Assembly (NCBI GenBank): GCA_003439945.1
Contig: QVRM01005375.1
Location: 1,240,001-1,304,000 of the forward strand
DNA: 64,000 bases
Reading direction: 5' to 3'
DNA from: Dermanyssus gallinae
Taxonomy: Eukaryota; Arthropoda; Arachnida; Mesostigmata; Dermanyssidae
Shown here: positions 1 through 11,999 of the stretch, piece after piece
Layout: each line of letters opens with the position of its first letter
Position numbering within the stretch: the stretch's first letter is position 1
Position numbers and translations under genes: made by a program
The notes under the pieces: model-generated
The model's database searches: none
What the model was told of the DNA's origin: nothing
What the model saw: the letters and a program-made list of their open reading frames with translations, nothing else

Positions 1-1855
1 GCTTGCAAGCTTACGCATAGCTAGCCACCTATCGAGAGCCAACTGCAAGAGCTTTCTGCACACGTCCGTACAGACGTTGTCGCATACAGCCGCATGCCAG
101 CCAGCCAGCCAGCCAGCATGACCTGCAGGAGAATCAGACATGCAGGAAGAGGTGGAAGACGAGGAGTAGGAGAATGATAAAGCCACTTCCTGCCTGCATT
201 ACTACTGCGACTGCTGCTGCTGCTGCTGTTGCAGCTACTACTACTACTACTACTACGATGACTACAGCTAGCGCGACCACTACCACAATGGCTACTTGTA
301 CACCGTAAGAGCAGCACCCGAATGGGACAAACGAACAGAGTGAAGCCCCCAAGCCTCTGTCGACCAGCAGCACAGCAAAGGGCAGACACACACAGGATGA
401 AAGGAAGGAGGGCCGCCCGAAGCCCGAGCCAGATGAGCCAACACGAGGCAGCGGGAGAAAGAGGAGTAGTAAGTAACACGATGTGTGTGGTTCGTCGGCA
501 AATACGAGGAGCGTCGAAAATCCCATCGAGGTGGACGGACGAAAGGGCGAGGTTAAATTTTCACAGCGTTCCCCGCGTACACCCGCATAGCCATCGACAG
601 ATACATAGGCAATACAGACCGGCAGGCAGACAGACAGACAGTCACCCCCCTCCGTTACCCCACACATACACCCCTATATAGGATAGCACTGCTTCTTGCC
701 AGTAGTTGGACCGAGACAAAGCACTGAGCAATGCAATGGTCTCCAAGTGTCTTCTGACCCAACTTCTCCTAGCTGCTATACGATAGCAGTCGTCGATGGT
801 TGGTTCACCACTACGAGTCACTACTAGAAGATACAAGTGGGAATAGTAGGAATAGAAGTGTCGGCGCCCTCCATAACAGTGTAATCGTAGAAATGACACT
901 GCCTTCCTCTCCCCGCATGCCTCAACAATGCTGAACAATACAAGACACGGAGGCGGTGCTGGCGCTAGCATGGCTGGCTCCGTTCGCTCCCCGTTCATGG
1001 CTTGGCGTCGGCGTCGGCGTCGTTGTCAGATCATTTCGACTATAACGCTGTCTATTGCGCTGAAGCGGGAAAGAAGGAGATGCCGGACCCGGAAGAGGAG
1101 CAGTATGCAAGCACTAAACGGGTACTTATCTTCGTGCTTCAACTGCTGCTACGGCTACCAGCGCATGAGTGAGGCCGAAGCACCAAGTCCTCGCCTCGCC
1201 TCGCCACGTACCGCTCTTCGAGCCATCATGAATCGTGCCAAACACGTTATGCTGCCTCATGGCGATCTCACTAGCTCTCGGTCGAAGACAAGCGTGCACG
1301 TGATGTTATGCAGCTGCGTTCTCTATGATGAGTTCTCTACTGCTATTGTCTTAGATGGGATGGTATGTCCTAATTATTCTTAATCATTATCGTGATCATT
1401 AGTCTCCGTTACCTCGGACTCGCCACTGACCGGTACAGGCACTACCACTACTGCCGCAGTCGGCCGAGTGTCCCCTTCTCTATCGCCACAGATTTAGGAC
1501 TCACTCGTGCCACAATAGAGGCTCGCCTGGCCCAACATCGAGCCAACAACCCATTCGTCATTCATTCAGCGAGCTTCTGGTTGAGTCGCGGCTTTACAAT
1601 AGACGAGAATGCAATGCGCCTTTCATTTTTCATGCAGCCGGCCTCGCTACAGTACGAGCCTGGCATCGATCCGGACGCAACTGCACGTTGTTGTAGTCGT
1701 CGTCCTGGTGTGAAGAATCGCAAGAACTCTCGCACAACAAACCAATACTGGCGATCCATCTTGTAGCTCATATCTACATCCATCTTAAAGACTCATTGTA
1801 ATGTTTTTACATTGTATCCCACGGCGACTCCCCTTAGTCCCTTTCTCTCTCTCTC
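1..1855. other. Non-coding block with trinucleotide repeats
   Basis: This stretch mixes CTG/CTA repeats, CAGCCAGC and CAGACAGA tetranucleotide runs, and unique sequence. Open frames on both strands (up to about 177 codons) owe much of their length to repeats and to chance in a GC-moderate composition. None has a recognisable domain, and I saw no convincing splice-bounded exon. The frame at 1392-1766 (plus) is free of simple repeats but its translation resembles no family I know. Confidence 0.5.
211..256. repeat. (CTG)n followed by (CTA)n trinucleotide repeat
   Basis: About six CTG units are followed, after a short spacer, by seven CTA units. In different frames it yields the poly-Ser and poly-Val/Ala strings that dominate the overlapping minus-strand frames, so those frames should not be read as genes. 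Confidence 0.9.
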
Positions 1856-1858
1856 GAT

Positions 1859-1860
1859 CT

Positions 1861-1886
<26 letters not shown>
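1859..1886. repeat. (TA)n microsatellite
   Basis: An uninterrupted TA dinucleotide run directly follows a TCTCTCTC tract. Confidence 0.95.
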
Positions 1887-1892
<6 letters not shown>

Positions 1893-3130
1893 TGTTCTCT
1901 ATATAGTGTGTTCAAGGTTTACCCTTCTTTCTCATTCAGCTACAAGCATTGAGTAAGGCGGTGGAGTATGAGGGCGTGTATGCACAATAATAGACACACA
2001 TACGCAGCTGTACTTCTTTGTTTCACTGGGCCACGCATAGAATCCGTTGATTATCGCTTAAACAGCTGACGAGCATTCATTCGAATGACGTTCAAGACAA
2101 ATTAGCCCATTCACTCACAATCAAATTGCAACCAATTGCATTAATACCAACAGCAACAGCAAAGAAGCGCTAGTCGATCCGCTGCCGTCTATGACTCTTC
2201 AAAGTGCTGTTTCATCACTCAACGTAGAAGAAGAAGGATTCAACGCTGCCCGCCTTAGCAGTACTACGATACCCTAACAACGCGAACGGACACGAGCATA
2301 GAACCTCATCACAACAATAGTGCACAACATTAACGCTAATGACTGAGCGAGACTGTGTTTGATGTTGCGCGCTGAATAACTGACTGACTAGCCTACTACA
2401 CGATGACAAATCGGTCAGAGAAGCGGCTGCAATTTTTACCAAGTGGTACAATTACTAGCGCATTTTCGACACCTACGTACTTGCCATCTGTCTACTGAGC
2501 AACACACTGCCTAACAGTGTAATCAGAGTTCAACCAAAAAAAATCGTTGAATTAACTAGCTAAGCTAGCTTGCTTTTTAGACAACACATGGTCGTGGTAA
2601 GGCATGCGCACAGATGGACACGAGCATGACAACACGACATGAGGTTGAGTGGTGTCTTCGTCTCTAAATAAAACTACTGCGACTGCTCTGCCCCGCCCGC
2701 CGGTCGTGCTGAGCGATGTCGTGCAAAACGTGCGTCGGACCTAACGTGTGTCAGAGGCATTCGACTGCTTCCATAGCTGGTTCCATCAGAGGACAGACAA
2801 CACTCTAGTTGAAGTGTCTTCGAAGTGTTGTTTGGTTTCCCTTTCGCCTCGAAGAAAGTGGCTTCGGCCTGCACATATCTCCTCGATAGCATGGAAACGG
2901 ACCGGACGTCTAACTCCGAGACTCGGTGGCTCGGGCCGAACAACAAAATTGGACGTCGACACCGGACGACTACTAGTACACTACAGCTGGCCGCGCGGGC
3001 CACCTTCATCGAACAGGAGTAGATAGATGCTTGCACTTAGCATAGCCCACTGTACTACAACCAACAACCACTCCCCCGCACCCCCTATCTCTGTTCTTCC
3101 TTCACTAATAAAAAGAGAAGCACCGTAGAG

Positions 3131-3151
3131 CAGCAGCAGCAGCAGCAGCAG
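3131..3151. repeat. (CAG)7 trinucleotide repeat
   Basis: Seven perfect CAG units; on the minus strand they read as a poly-Leu string. Confidence 0.9.
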
Positions 3152-3248
3152 CACACTTCGAATGTTCGAGAGTATTCTGTCCACGTAAGTCGTTCGCCGC
3201 TTTTGCTCTGCACCAGGTCTGCAGTCAAGTCAGCCCCTCACATCTTTC

Positions 3249-3297
3249 TGTCTCTATCTCTCTCTATGTCTCTCTCTCTATGTCTCTCTCTCTCTCG
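3249..3297. repeat. (CT)n tract with TATG interruptions
   Basis: A pyrimidine-rich tract in which a TCTATG interruption recurs between CT runs, giving a higher-order period of about 16 bases. Confidence 0.85.
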
Positions 3298-5769
3298 CCT
3301 TGTTACTATCCGCTACCATTGGCTGGCATCGTTCGATGGGAACGGTCGACTTTCAGCTGGCTGGAACAAGAAGCAGGAAGAATCGGTACACACTGACCAC
3401 TTGCCATCACCACCAGCATCGCGGGAAAAACGCGAAGACAACAGCGGCGGCAGCAGCAAAAGCGCTCAAGATCAGCGAATATGATTACGCTCTTCCCGTA
3501 TGTGCCTTCGGCGCCGCCAACTTGGTGCCGACCAAACACAAGCCAAAGGAGGCTCTCGAAGAACAGCGCTACCCCCAGCGAAAACAAGCAGCCAAGCCAT
3601 AGATCGTACGGCATACACGTTAAAATAATCGAATCAACAGCTATAGTGCGCACAGACTCACATAGACACCCACCCGCTCACACATATACATACACATGTC
3701 CAACTGCGTTGCGTGTTTGTGTAGAGCGACCGGACACGGACCTCTACGACACGCTGCTGAGACAATCGCAATGGTGCGGCAGAAATTGCGGTTGATATGG
3801 AAATCAGTATTTGAAAGAACTTCACACAATATGTCGAATACATTGGAATGTGATCCTGGCTAGCTTGTTCCGGTGTCCACCAGCACAAACACAAAATTTA
3901 CGCGCCACCCGTGTCAACGTGTCATCCGTACCCCCCATTGTCTGGGGGACACGCTTGTTGAAAAATCTTTGTGAATCGTAGCTTTGTACTACGCTACGTA
4001 GGATTTACTCCTACGAATCAATACATGCATATTGATCGATCTATATCGATATATGACTATTGTCGTCGCTTAACGGGAAATGAACAGGGCACGATACGTG
4101 ATTTGAGGGTGGCAGTTACACGATGTCCAAAGCAGAGAACCACCGCAGTGAGACGACAGCACACGTGTGTTCTGCTCGACCGTACCAAGCGTGCTGCAGT
4201 ACACATCCCATGATGGCGTTACAAATGAAAAGCTTAGCATACGGAACCATTCATTCTCGCTTAACCTTGAGTATTGTCTTCCTACTTTGATTGGCCGAGC
4301 ATTATTTGGCCACAATACGTAGTTATATAGCTTGGCCTTTATTGCCAGACAGTTTCATATTTTGCTTCAATTAGCTGTGTGTTGCGCTTTCACATACATC
4401 GGAGACCCCAACTGTGACGTACCCAATATCGTCCCCAGATCTACTGCAGCGCTTCCTCGTTCCTCCACCCAAACTTAGTCATATTGCCATGTAGCGGCTA
4501 CCCTTATTATTAACACATTTGTGGCTGCTTCGAGCGTTTTGAAATGAAGCAAGCAGTCGGAAAAGCAGAGGAAGGGGAACAGCCTGGCAGACTGAGCTCT
4601 TATTAATCAATAGTAAAAGCTTCGCTTAATGATTGATAGTAGTCTCTAATATTTGTTTTCTTCAACAGTGAATGAATAGTCGACACACCAGCATAGACGT
4701 ACGTGTGAACTCAGACAGGCAAGAGCACATGCAACTGCTGATTTCAGTCGGAATCAGTGCGAGTCGTAAACTTCAATAGTCAAGAAAAGATACAATCAAA
4801 ACCCCACGTCGGGTGTGATTCTCAGAAGCTGTTCAGGAACCTCGTGTAGAGCTAGCAGCCTTCACATTGCAAAACGAAAACATATGAATTCTGATACCCC
4901 CGCCTTTTCTCTCTCCCTCACGACCGGCCTTCTCGCCAAAGCTAACCGACAGAATGTCCTAATCCAGATAAAAGATTTACACTGTCGGTTGGCCGCCGTA
5001 CGCAGTCAAATGCATAACCGTCCGAAGGTCATTACTCTAGAAAGCGTAGTGACAAAGGCCACGCAAAGAGCATAAAGCGCCTGAAAGTGAATTGCAGGAG
5101 TACGTCCAAACTGGACACCAGCACGCACATTTGTTTGAGTGTATGGTTTTTCTACGAGACGTAATGTTCTACCGTGACACAATGTGAAGATCTATTTTGA
5201 ACTGTTATTTATGCAGGAACGACAACGACCATCTGATATGGTGGAGAGCATGGTCTCGACGACTACAGGCGCAGTATTACCATATTCCACTTGATGTTCG
5301 AGGCCCACGTGGCGTGTAATGTCCCGGTAAAATGACGACACACTTTCGAGGCGTGCAGTTCCATATCTAGCAGCGACAGAACTAGCGCCACGTTACAGAT
5401 CGAGCAGACCCGGGCTACTATGTGTAAGCAGCCGACCAGGCCTAGCCGTTCGTTCTCCGAACGTTTTCTCTCAAGCGCTACACATACAGAAAGGCTAACG
5501 CCTGCATTTCGCGTGCCGAGGCAGTCTGTGGAGGCGAAGAATCTGGCCACCGTGGCAGTTAGTTGCTGAGTATCGTTTCAAGTACCGTAGGACACAGTCA
5601 TGTGCTGCGCGATCACTAGACTAACGCTTGACCAGCGCTTATACGATGCATTCTTACTAGTATGGTAAGAAAGAAAACGTGTTGTTCGGATCGATAGAAA
5701 CTTTCTTCATCTCTTGATCGCCGCACGCAGCTTCCACAAATGTAACAGGTCAGCAAAGCTGCTACATCT

Positions 5770-5850
5770 GCAGCAGCAGCTGCAGCAACAACAACAACCG
5801 CAATAACAACCGCAAAAGTAACAATAACAAAAACAACAACGACAATAACG
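5770..5850. repeat. CAG/CAA/AAC imperfect trinucleotide repeat
   Basis: Roughly 80 bases of imperfect CAG, CAA and AAC triplets interrupted by CGC and AAT. The minus strand reads as a Leu- or Cys-rich string, and this explains the length of the overlapping open frames. Confidence 0.85.
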
Positions 5851-6181
5851 GAGCAATAGCCAACGCGCTACGTGAAGCCACGCTCTGTCTGTCTGTCTGC
5901 TTGTACGTCTGTTTGTTTGTGTGTTTGTTTGCTGAACCGACGAATGGAGGGATGGATGATGGACAAGAATAAATACGCAAAGCGAGGCCTCGGCAAACGT
6001 GATGACACTGCGCCTGCCTAAAGCTGCTGACCGCGTGGTCGATATGGTCCATTGATCGACCGAAACAAACAGACACAGAGATGGAGACGGACAACAAACC
6101 ATACTCGACACCACCACATATAGCACCTTCTTCCTTCAGTCGCAACAATCATACAGACGCAAAATACACACACACACGCCC

Positions 6182-6203
6182 AGAGAGAGAGAGAGAGAGA
6201 GAG
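6182..6203. repeat. (GA)n microsatellite
   Basis: An eleven-unit AG/GA run preceded by a short CA run at about 6167-6177. Confidence 0.9.
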
Positions 6204-6389
6204 TGCTCGTTTGATGCAGAACGGCAATGCTGTAAATAGACAGACGGTCGTCCGCAACGAAACGAGAACCATCGCCGGTCCAACGGTGTCTGCTGGACCA
6301 AATGGACGATACGGCGAAAAAGAGATGGCGTAGATGGCCAGTGATCTTGGTCGCGAGACCCGAGTCGGAGATTCCCGATCCCGGTGGCG

Positions 6390-6576
6390 TCGAGCCCGGT
6401 GGCGTGGTGACATGCGTCTGCGCCTCGCGACCGGAGGAGACACATAGGTGCCCGGGTTCGAACCCCACCGTTGCACCGATTTGTATTTATGGGGGTCCGT
6501 CTATGAAGCAATGCGAAAAGCAGTCCTATGGACGTTAAATCTTGGCTGAGAGTTAGCCCCGAAAGGATTTTTTTTT
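6390..6576 (+). mobile_element. tRNA-derived SINE with composite 3' tail
   Basis: The head carries RNA polymerase III promoter boxes in tRNA spacing: a box-A-like TGGCGTGGTGA at 6400-6410 and a perfect box-B-like GGTTCGAACCC at 6455-6465. After TTTGTATTTAT (6480-6490) comes a body, and at 6528-6576 a segment that recurs at 32.46 kb, ending in a T-run. A second copy of the head lies at 25.44 kb, which makes this a dispersed family rather than one tRNA gene. An 11-base motif (CCCGGTGGCGT) is duplicated at 6380-6390 and 6395-6405, at the 5' edge. SINEs are non-autonomous and rely on a partner LINE. The exact ends are uncertain. Confidence 0.75.
6528..6576 (+). repeat. Dispersed tail repeat, copy 1
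   Basis: This 49-base segment contains CTTGGCTGAGAG, then AGCCCCGAAA, and ends in a T-run. It matches 32457-32504 with only three substitutions. It sits at the 3' end of the SINE here but without the tRNA-like head at the other site, as expected for a 3' tail shared between a SINE and its partner LINE (inference). Confidence 0.8.
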
Positions 6577-8490
6577 CGGTCCTGGGGGTGACACATGATG
6601 TCCGTGGGCTCCTTTCTCGATCCGTGGGCGATCCTTTTTCTTAAGTTAGCGTGATAGTAAATAAAGATACAGATAAATGATAAAGATAAACACAGGAAAG
6701 TAATGATATGGTCGTGACAAGCTTGTGCGTCTGGTGCGCGCTCGGTTCTGACAGGCCGGTCGACTGTGTGTGTATTCGAAACTGAAGTTCTTGTTGTTGT
6801 TGTTGTTGTTGTTGTTGCTGAGCATCCCTTTCGGCTTGCAGCATCGCTGCGACGAGATTTCTTGCGACAAACCTCAACACGACAATTAATTAGATCTGGC
6901 TGTTAGCAGCTCCTAATTGCATCACCGCTTTTCTGCACAAACATTCCGCCGTATGCACGGCATGCAATTTGTTTCTCCCTTTAATAGAGAAACGACGCCA
7001 CAATTAAATTCGCCCACATAACTATAACCGCTGACTGTGCTAATTAGTTGCAAACTGCTCGCCATTCGGTCTGTGCCGCTGTACGCTGTATCCATCGCTT
7101 TCAACAGCTAGACACATGGACGGACGAGTGAAGTAACGAACTGGCTAGAATTCAAAACGTCCACGTACGCAAATGCCCTATGGCCACGAACATGGACCTG
7201 TACAGTCGCACACAGATGATTGCGTCACTTGGCTCAGTTTAGCGGCCGATTTGACAATGTCGGAAATACGACTCTCGAAAGCAATTGATTTCAGAGTTAA
7301 ATATTCTGTTAGGCAGAGAAATTTGACCGAAATGTTACTTTCATTCAACACAACATGTAACACTAGTGCCGCCGCGTAGAAGATAGACTAAGGTACTAAA
7401 GTACTGCCAGCCTGCTAAAAGGGATAGCGCCAACCAATTCATCCCTTGACGCTTGATTGTTAGTTGGCGCTTCACCGGATTCACCACACTGGTGCACGCG
7501 ATTGCGAGACATGATTGTGACCTCAAATATAGCGCATATTAGGTATAAGATAACTTCTGCGCTTTTAGACAACTTCCATGTCCGAATATTGTGGTAGCGC
7601 AAGCAAACAATATACGATCTAATAGATAAGACAACATATAATAAGACACATGACCACTCAAAACCCACCTGAAATAGCAAATAATGCCGTAGTCCACAAA
7701 CCATTGCATCTCATCGTACCTTGCTTGACGTATCATATAATGTTTGCTTCTGACTAAGCCATATTACTGTATATTAGGCGGCATCAAAATATTTTACCAT
7801 TTACCATCATTTACCACCCAGCATAGTACATTCACAACGGAAGACGCCCTAGAGTAAAATACCCTTTTATAGAGCCCAGACAGAAGCTTACGATTCTCAC
7901 AAGGTCAACTCTTATGAGAGTTGGCCGATTGTCTTATAATTGCGGCAACGCTTAGCTAATCTATTATAGTTCGACTGGGTCGGGATTTATCGTAAGATTT
8001 ACAGCTCGACAGGCCTTTGTAGGTTGTAGTAAAGGGCTTTCCGGGCTCCGAGTCGGAGTTCGATATTGACCAGCGGCAGGCGTTCATAGTACTCCACTAC
8101 AGATAACCACATCGATATTACGTTTGCTCTATCGCCATAACTTCACTTCTAAGGGTTCCTGCTATTGAGTCAATGTGTTATCAGCGCTGTTCGGGCAGCG
8201 AGCTCTGCATACGCGTTACAACGGATTCAGTGTCTTCTTATCAAAACATATGAAATTGGAGCTTACCTAAGTGACAAAATGTAGTGGATTTTAGCAATCT
8301 ACTAAATTGGCACGGTTAAAGTATTACACATAGGTATTACATATAAGTGTTGCATGCGTACATTTTAATATAACAATGCGAATGTAAATAAAATCCCCTT
8401 ATTAGTTGCTATCATTGTTTTAAATTTACAATTGTGAGGTAGAAACGCATTTTATCGATTTTAGCAACAGTAGCTTATTTACTCATCCAA
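6577..8490. other. Non-coding AT-richer sequence
   Basis: It contains a (TTG)n run at 6791-6817 and otherwise unique AT-rich DNA with short frames on both strands. A small inverted repeat at 7904-7927 (arms GGTCAACTC and GAGTTGGCC, one G-U pair) could form a 9-bp stem. No gene or domain is seen. Confidence 0.5.
6791..6817. repeat. (TTG)9 trinucleotide repeat
   Basis: Nine near-perfect TTG units, read as poly-Gln or poly-Asn on the minus strand. Confidence 0.9.
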
Positions 8491-8495
8491 TGACG

Positions 8496-9091
8496 CTAGC
8501 TACGGAAGCGGCATTGCCCTCTGCGAACACACTGCGAATAACAACAGATGTCTAAATTAATCTGCTTTCCATTGGTCCCACGTAGTGTCACTGCCTCCAA
8601 TCTACTTGCCAGATCCCGGATAAGCCTTGCCGTCCTAAGGGTGATAGGCGTAGGCCTGACTGGCGTGGTTACTTTTCTGTCTCTCAACATGCGCCGCTAC
8701 CCATCCCGTATCTCGAAAGCTATAACCTATATAGAATGGAACCATAGTGCAGGGCACTATAACGTTCTGTGTCCGGCTATCTAGTCTGCGGCCTCAAAGC
8801 TCCAGGTTTGCAGGTATTCTTGCTTTCTTGTGGGCTTGTTCTATAATTTCATACAACTTTGTATGCTAGCAGAGCTCTTCAGGCAGCTGACTGGATGAAG
8901 GTCGTCGATGTCAAATTTACCTCCGCATGTCCTCTAAGGAAAGGGAGGACAGTGGCAGACATGCGAAAAGTGCTTGGGTTCAGCATGGTGCCAAGTTGTG
9001 GAGACGGTACACCTTTAGGCCATCCCTTCAATGAAAGCGTCCCGAGCTCTTCGAAAAATCGCTTTTTAACGACCCAACCGTAAATTGTCAA
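8496..9091 (-). pseudogene. Possible LINE endonuclease-domain remnant
   Basis: Minus-strand frame 9091-8879 includes FFEELGTLSL, later STFR and then GHAEVNLTSTTF. The order and spacing recall the late part of the APE-type endonuclease of Jockey/R1-like LINEs, where a TF.R motif precedes the S.IDLT-type motif. A second frame at 8690-8496 (DLASRLEAVTLRGTNGKQ) recalls the early part of the same domain but lies downstream of it, so the pieces would have to be rearranged or come from two insertions. Several stops and frame changes separate them. The attribution is from remembered family patterns only; it could be coincidence. Confidence 0.3.
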
Positions 9092-9215
9092 GGATATTTC
9101 TTGCTGATTTCATGCTTACTTCACTCGCTCGTTTTCGATATCGTATGACCTGCCCCCTATGAAACCGAGGGAATGTTACTATTGGGGTGTGTACGTTCAG
9201 ACCAACTTCGAAGTG

Positions 9216-9266
9216 GCGAGGAACAGTACCGCTGCACTATGCGTGCAGCGGTACTGTACTACTCGC
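9216..9266. other. Strong inverted repeat (hairpin)
   Basis: The arms 9223-9237 and 9243-9257 are perfect 15-bp reverse complements (ACAGTACCGCTGCAC and its complement) around a five-base loop TATGC. Beyond small unpaired gaps the stem resumes with GCGAG at 9216-9220 against CTCGC at 9262-9266. No T-run or open frame suggests a role. It is shorter than a typical animal microRNA precursor. It may be a remnant of a small inverted-repeat element or a cruciform-prone site. Confidence 0.8.
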
Positions 9267-9623
9267 GCACACCAGGGATCACTCCTCAAAAGAAAGTCAG
9301 TCCAAAAGCTCCCGCGGGAGTATAACTAAGTCTAGTTTACGCTAATACCGCCCTTTCTCCAGAGACCAGGTGTCAAATCCAACCCTGAGCCTGTACTCCG
9401 CCTCCTCCTTATTTTACAGATTACCATTAAGGTTTATCGTTCACCAGTGATTCGAGTAGAGAACAGAACTGGCTTAGAGAAACTACAGGACAGAATGGCG
9501 CTATGTCTACAACTCTTCTTAGTCCACCTTTCTGTTTCGGCGTAGATATTTATATTCAGCACTTCGGTCATGATAACGTTGGTATACGTGCAAATATACC
9601 TGCAATTCAACCGCGAATAGATC

Positions 9624-9625
<2 letters not shown>

Positions 9626-9670
<45 letters not shown>
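9626..9670. repeat. (TA)n microsatellite
   Basis: A perfect TA run of about 45 bases. Confidence 0.95.
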
Positions 9671-9673
<3 letters not shown>

Positions 9674-9751
9674 GTACCTATAAAAAAGGAGTCCCTGAAA
9701 TTATTTTAGGTTTGACGACAAAAATGATTCATCAATCGATGCGTCAAATAA

Positions 9752-9758
<7 letters not shown>

Positions 9759-9787
<29 letters not shown>
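9759..9787. repeat. (TA)n microsatellite
   Basis: A perfect TA run directly preceded by a short CACACA motif, about 90 bases after the previous TA array. Confidence 0.95.
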
Positions 9788-9789
<2 letters not shown>

Positions 9790-11981
9790 TAACCTTTTTT
9801 AGATGACCGTCGGACGTTCCGAGGAATGTGACGGTGTAGTCGTGAGTCGAAACAGCACTAACGGCCGTTAGTAGTGTCGAAGGATAGGTGAGGACAGGTG
9901 AAGCTTCAATGGCCATCGCCCCATCCAGCGGAGTGTTCACCTCCATCCCACAAAAGTCATCGCTGATTTGCACTTGCTGAAACGACGACAAAAACCACAA
10001 AACAGACACGTTAGCAAACAGAATTGTGGTAATCATGCGCCAAGACCTGTCCTAAGTATCGTTGAAAGATGCACGGGATCTATGCGTTCATTTAGCTTGT
10101 TCACCCGTGTTTCTTCTGGGAACTTCTGAGTAAAGATTCAGCACTTTGACAGCAGTTACAAATCTTAAAATAAACGCTTGCACTACGAGATGAACGTCAA
10201 ATAATGCGTGCATACTACAAAACAACAAAAATGTTGGAACGAGTAAAAATCAAACATGATGAAATTCCAGATGTTTTCTTTCACAGGCATATTTATTTGC
10301 GTCTTGTTTGTGTTAGTGATTGTAATACCAACAGGCACGTTTTCTTTGAATATCGAACGTAGGCTGGACGAATGCTGAAATTTAGCAGCTTAGTTTTTGG
10401 AATTTAAAATTTGGCTAGATTTATAAGTCATCAATCACTACGATCTTCAAATGCCCAGGGGGTCAAACAGGTACGCCAATTTAACTTCAGGTCAGTAATG
10501 AAACGCACTCTATACCACGATATGAATTGCTTCTGGCTATACTATTTGATAACCAAATTTATTTGTGACTAAGCTATGACTATTTATTATCGTGGTGCGA
10601 CAGGAAATGTTGCGTAAGTATATTTTATTGAGTTTATTGCTGCCTATAAGCATTCAACCAGGCCATAGCCAACAACATAATTTATAAAAGTCACCTTTGT
10701 TAGGTACATAGTCAATGACATAACCAACAACAAAGAATTTTTTTATGAAAGCCATTATATGGGCGTCCGCCAATGTCCAGTCTGTAACAGAGAGCTGTTA
10801 TATACCGACAATAGTTTAATAATAAAACTCTTTGAATGAAAAACTTTGCAAATTGTGAACTCTAGCTTACAATAGTGCAAACAAAATGTGTGAAGTTAAT
10901 AGAGCTTCTACAATCTTCTGACTCTTTCGACTAATACCACCATATTATCTGGAACATGTATATGCATATCTTGTATACACTCATGTTAGCTTCATCATAA
11001 TGCTAATGGGTAGCCCTAAATTTGCCGAAATAATTTCGGTTATTGTAATGAAATGATCATTTTAATTTGATTGAATTTTAACAACCATTTAATCTAATGC
11101 TTACAAGTAAGCATGTATGCCAGTACCATCGTGCTTTTTGACAGTGACAAATTGCGTCGAATAGCGAATACGAAGCGCACTAGTCCATCATACAATAAGA
11201 TCACCGTATGCAGCTATGTATGATACGCATCGTGTTCATTTTTCACTACGTGTTCTGCATACTCTCTCTTATTGGGCGTTCAAAAAGAAGATACGAGCAT
11301 GATCTCACTTGCCTAGAACATCGTATAAAATCACCTTATTATTATAGAATGGGGCGTGTGCTACAGCTTGTCATGGTCATATATGTAGACAGAGTTTACA
11401 GTGTACTGTACTCCTGCAAGGATAACGTCACTTAGCGCCGAATAAATTCAATAGAAGTACAATTTGGTTTATAGAGAATGTTCTTACACTGCACTTCAGA
11501 AGATCGTTGAAGAATCCAGGCATAGTCAAATTGAACCAAAAATGGGCAATTTTTTAAATTGCCATAGTCACGCCCAGCCCTTTAAAACTCTGCGCATGCC
11601 GCCGCTACAAGCTGCGTTGGGCAGTCATGTTCACACCCACGATGTTATTATAAGTATTATCTTCTAGTGAAAACATGACCGCTGCGCCAAGCATGGCCAC
11701 CGCATCTGAGACGCAGAGACCATTTTAGGCACAGATAATAAAAAAACCTGTAACTCTAATTTCTGAGCGAGTTTCAAGTGCGCCATCGCCGCTATGCCTC
11801 TTAACATAATGACTCTCTAAAACTTAAAACAAAATATAATTCGCGTCGTCGGCCGACATAGTACCACCGCTTCGCAATACATACAGAGAGAACAATTGCA
11901 TTTCGTACTAGTTTGTTAAATTAGATCATTTTTTTGACACAATTCAGATAGAACGCACTTACATTCCAAAGCTGACGCCTA

Positions 11982-11999
11982 TCACACACACACACACAC
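11982..11999. repeat. (CA)n microsatellite
   Basis: Nine CA units, perfect. Confidence 0.9.

Larger units (their letters stand above)
1887..5760. other. Non-coding unique sequence with short repeats
   Basis: No gene is recognised. The stretch holds unique sequence plus a (CAG)7 run at 3131-3151 and a TCTC/TATG tract at 3249-3297. Short open frames around 2.7-3.0, 3.3-3.8, 4.8-5.1 and 5.3-5.5 kb lack domains, and several are matched by an equally long frame on the opposite strand, which is what non-coding DNA gives. Confidence 0.5.

Noticed and set aside
3917..3950. C-run/G-run pair (CCCCCC...GGGGG) as a hairpin
   Set aside because: The stem is only five or six pairs of low-complexity sequence; this is expected by chance in this composition.
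6390..6470. A functional tRNA gene
   Set aside because: Box spacing is tRNA-like but a full cloverleaf with paired acceptor stem is not seen, and a second diverged copy exists with a different tail.
6136..6511. Minus-strand frames of 110-152 codons near 6.1-6.5 kb
   Set aside because: They read through the SINE and a GA microsatellite; the RTRAP and GFEPG strings are translations of the tRNA-like box B region.
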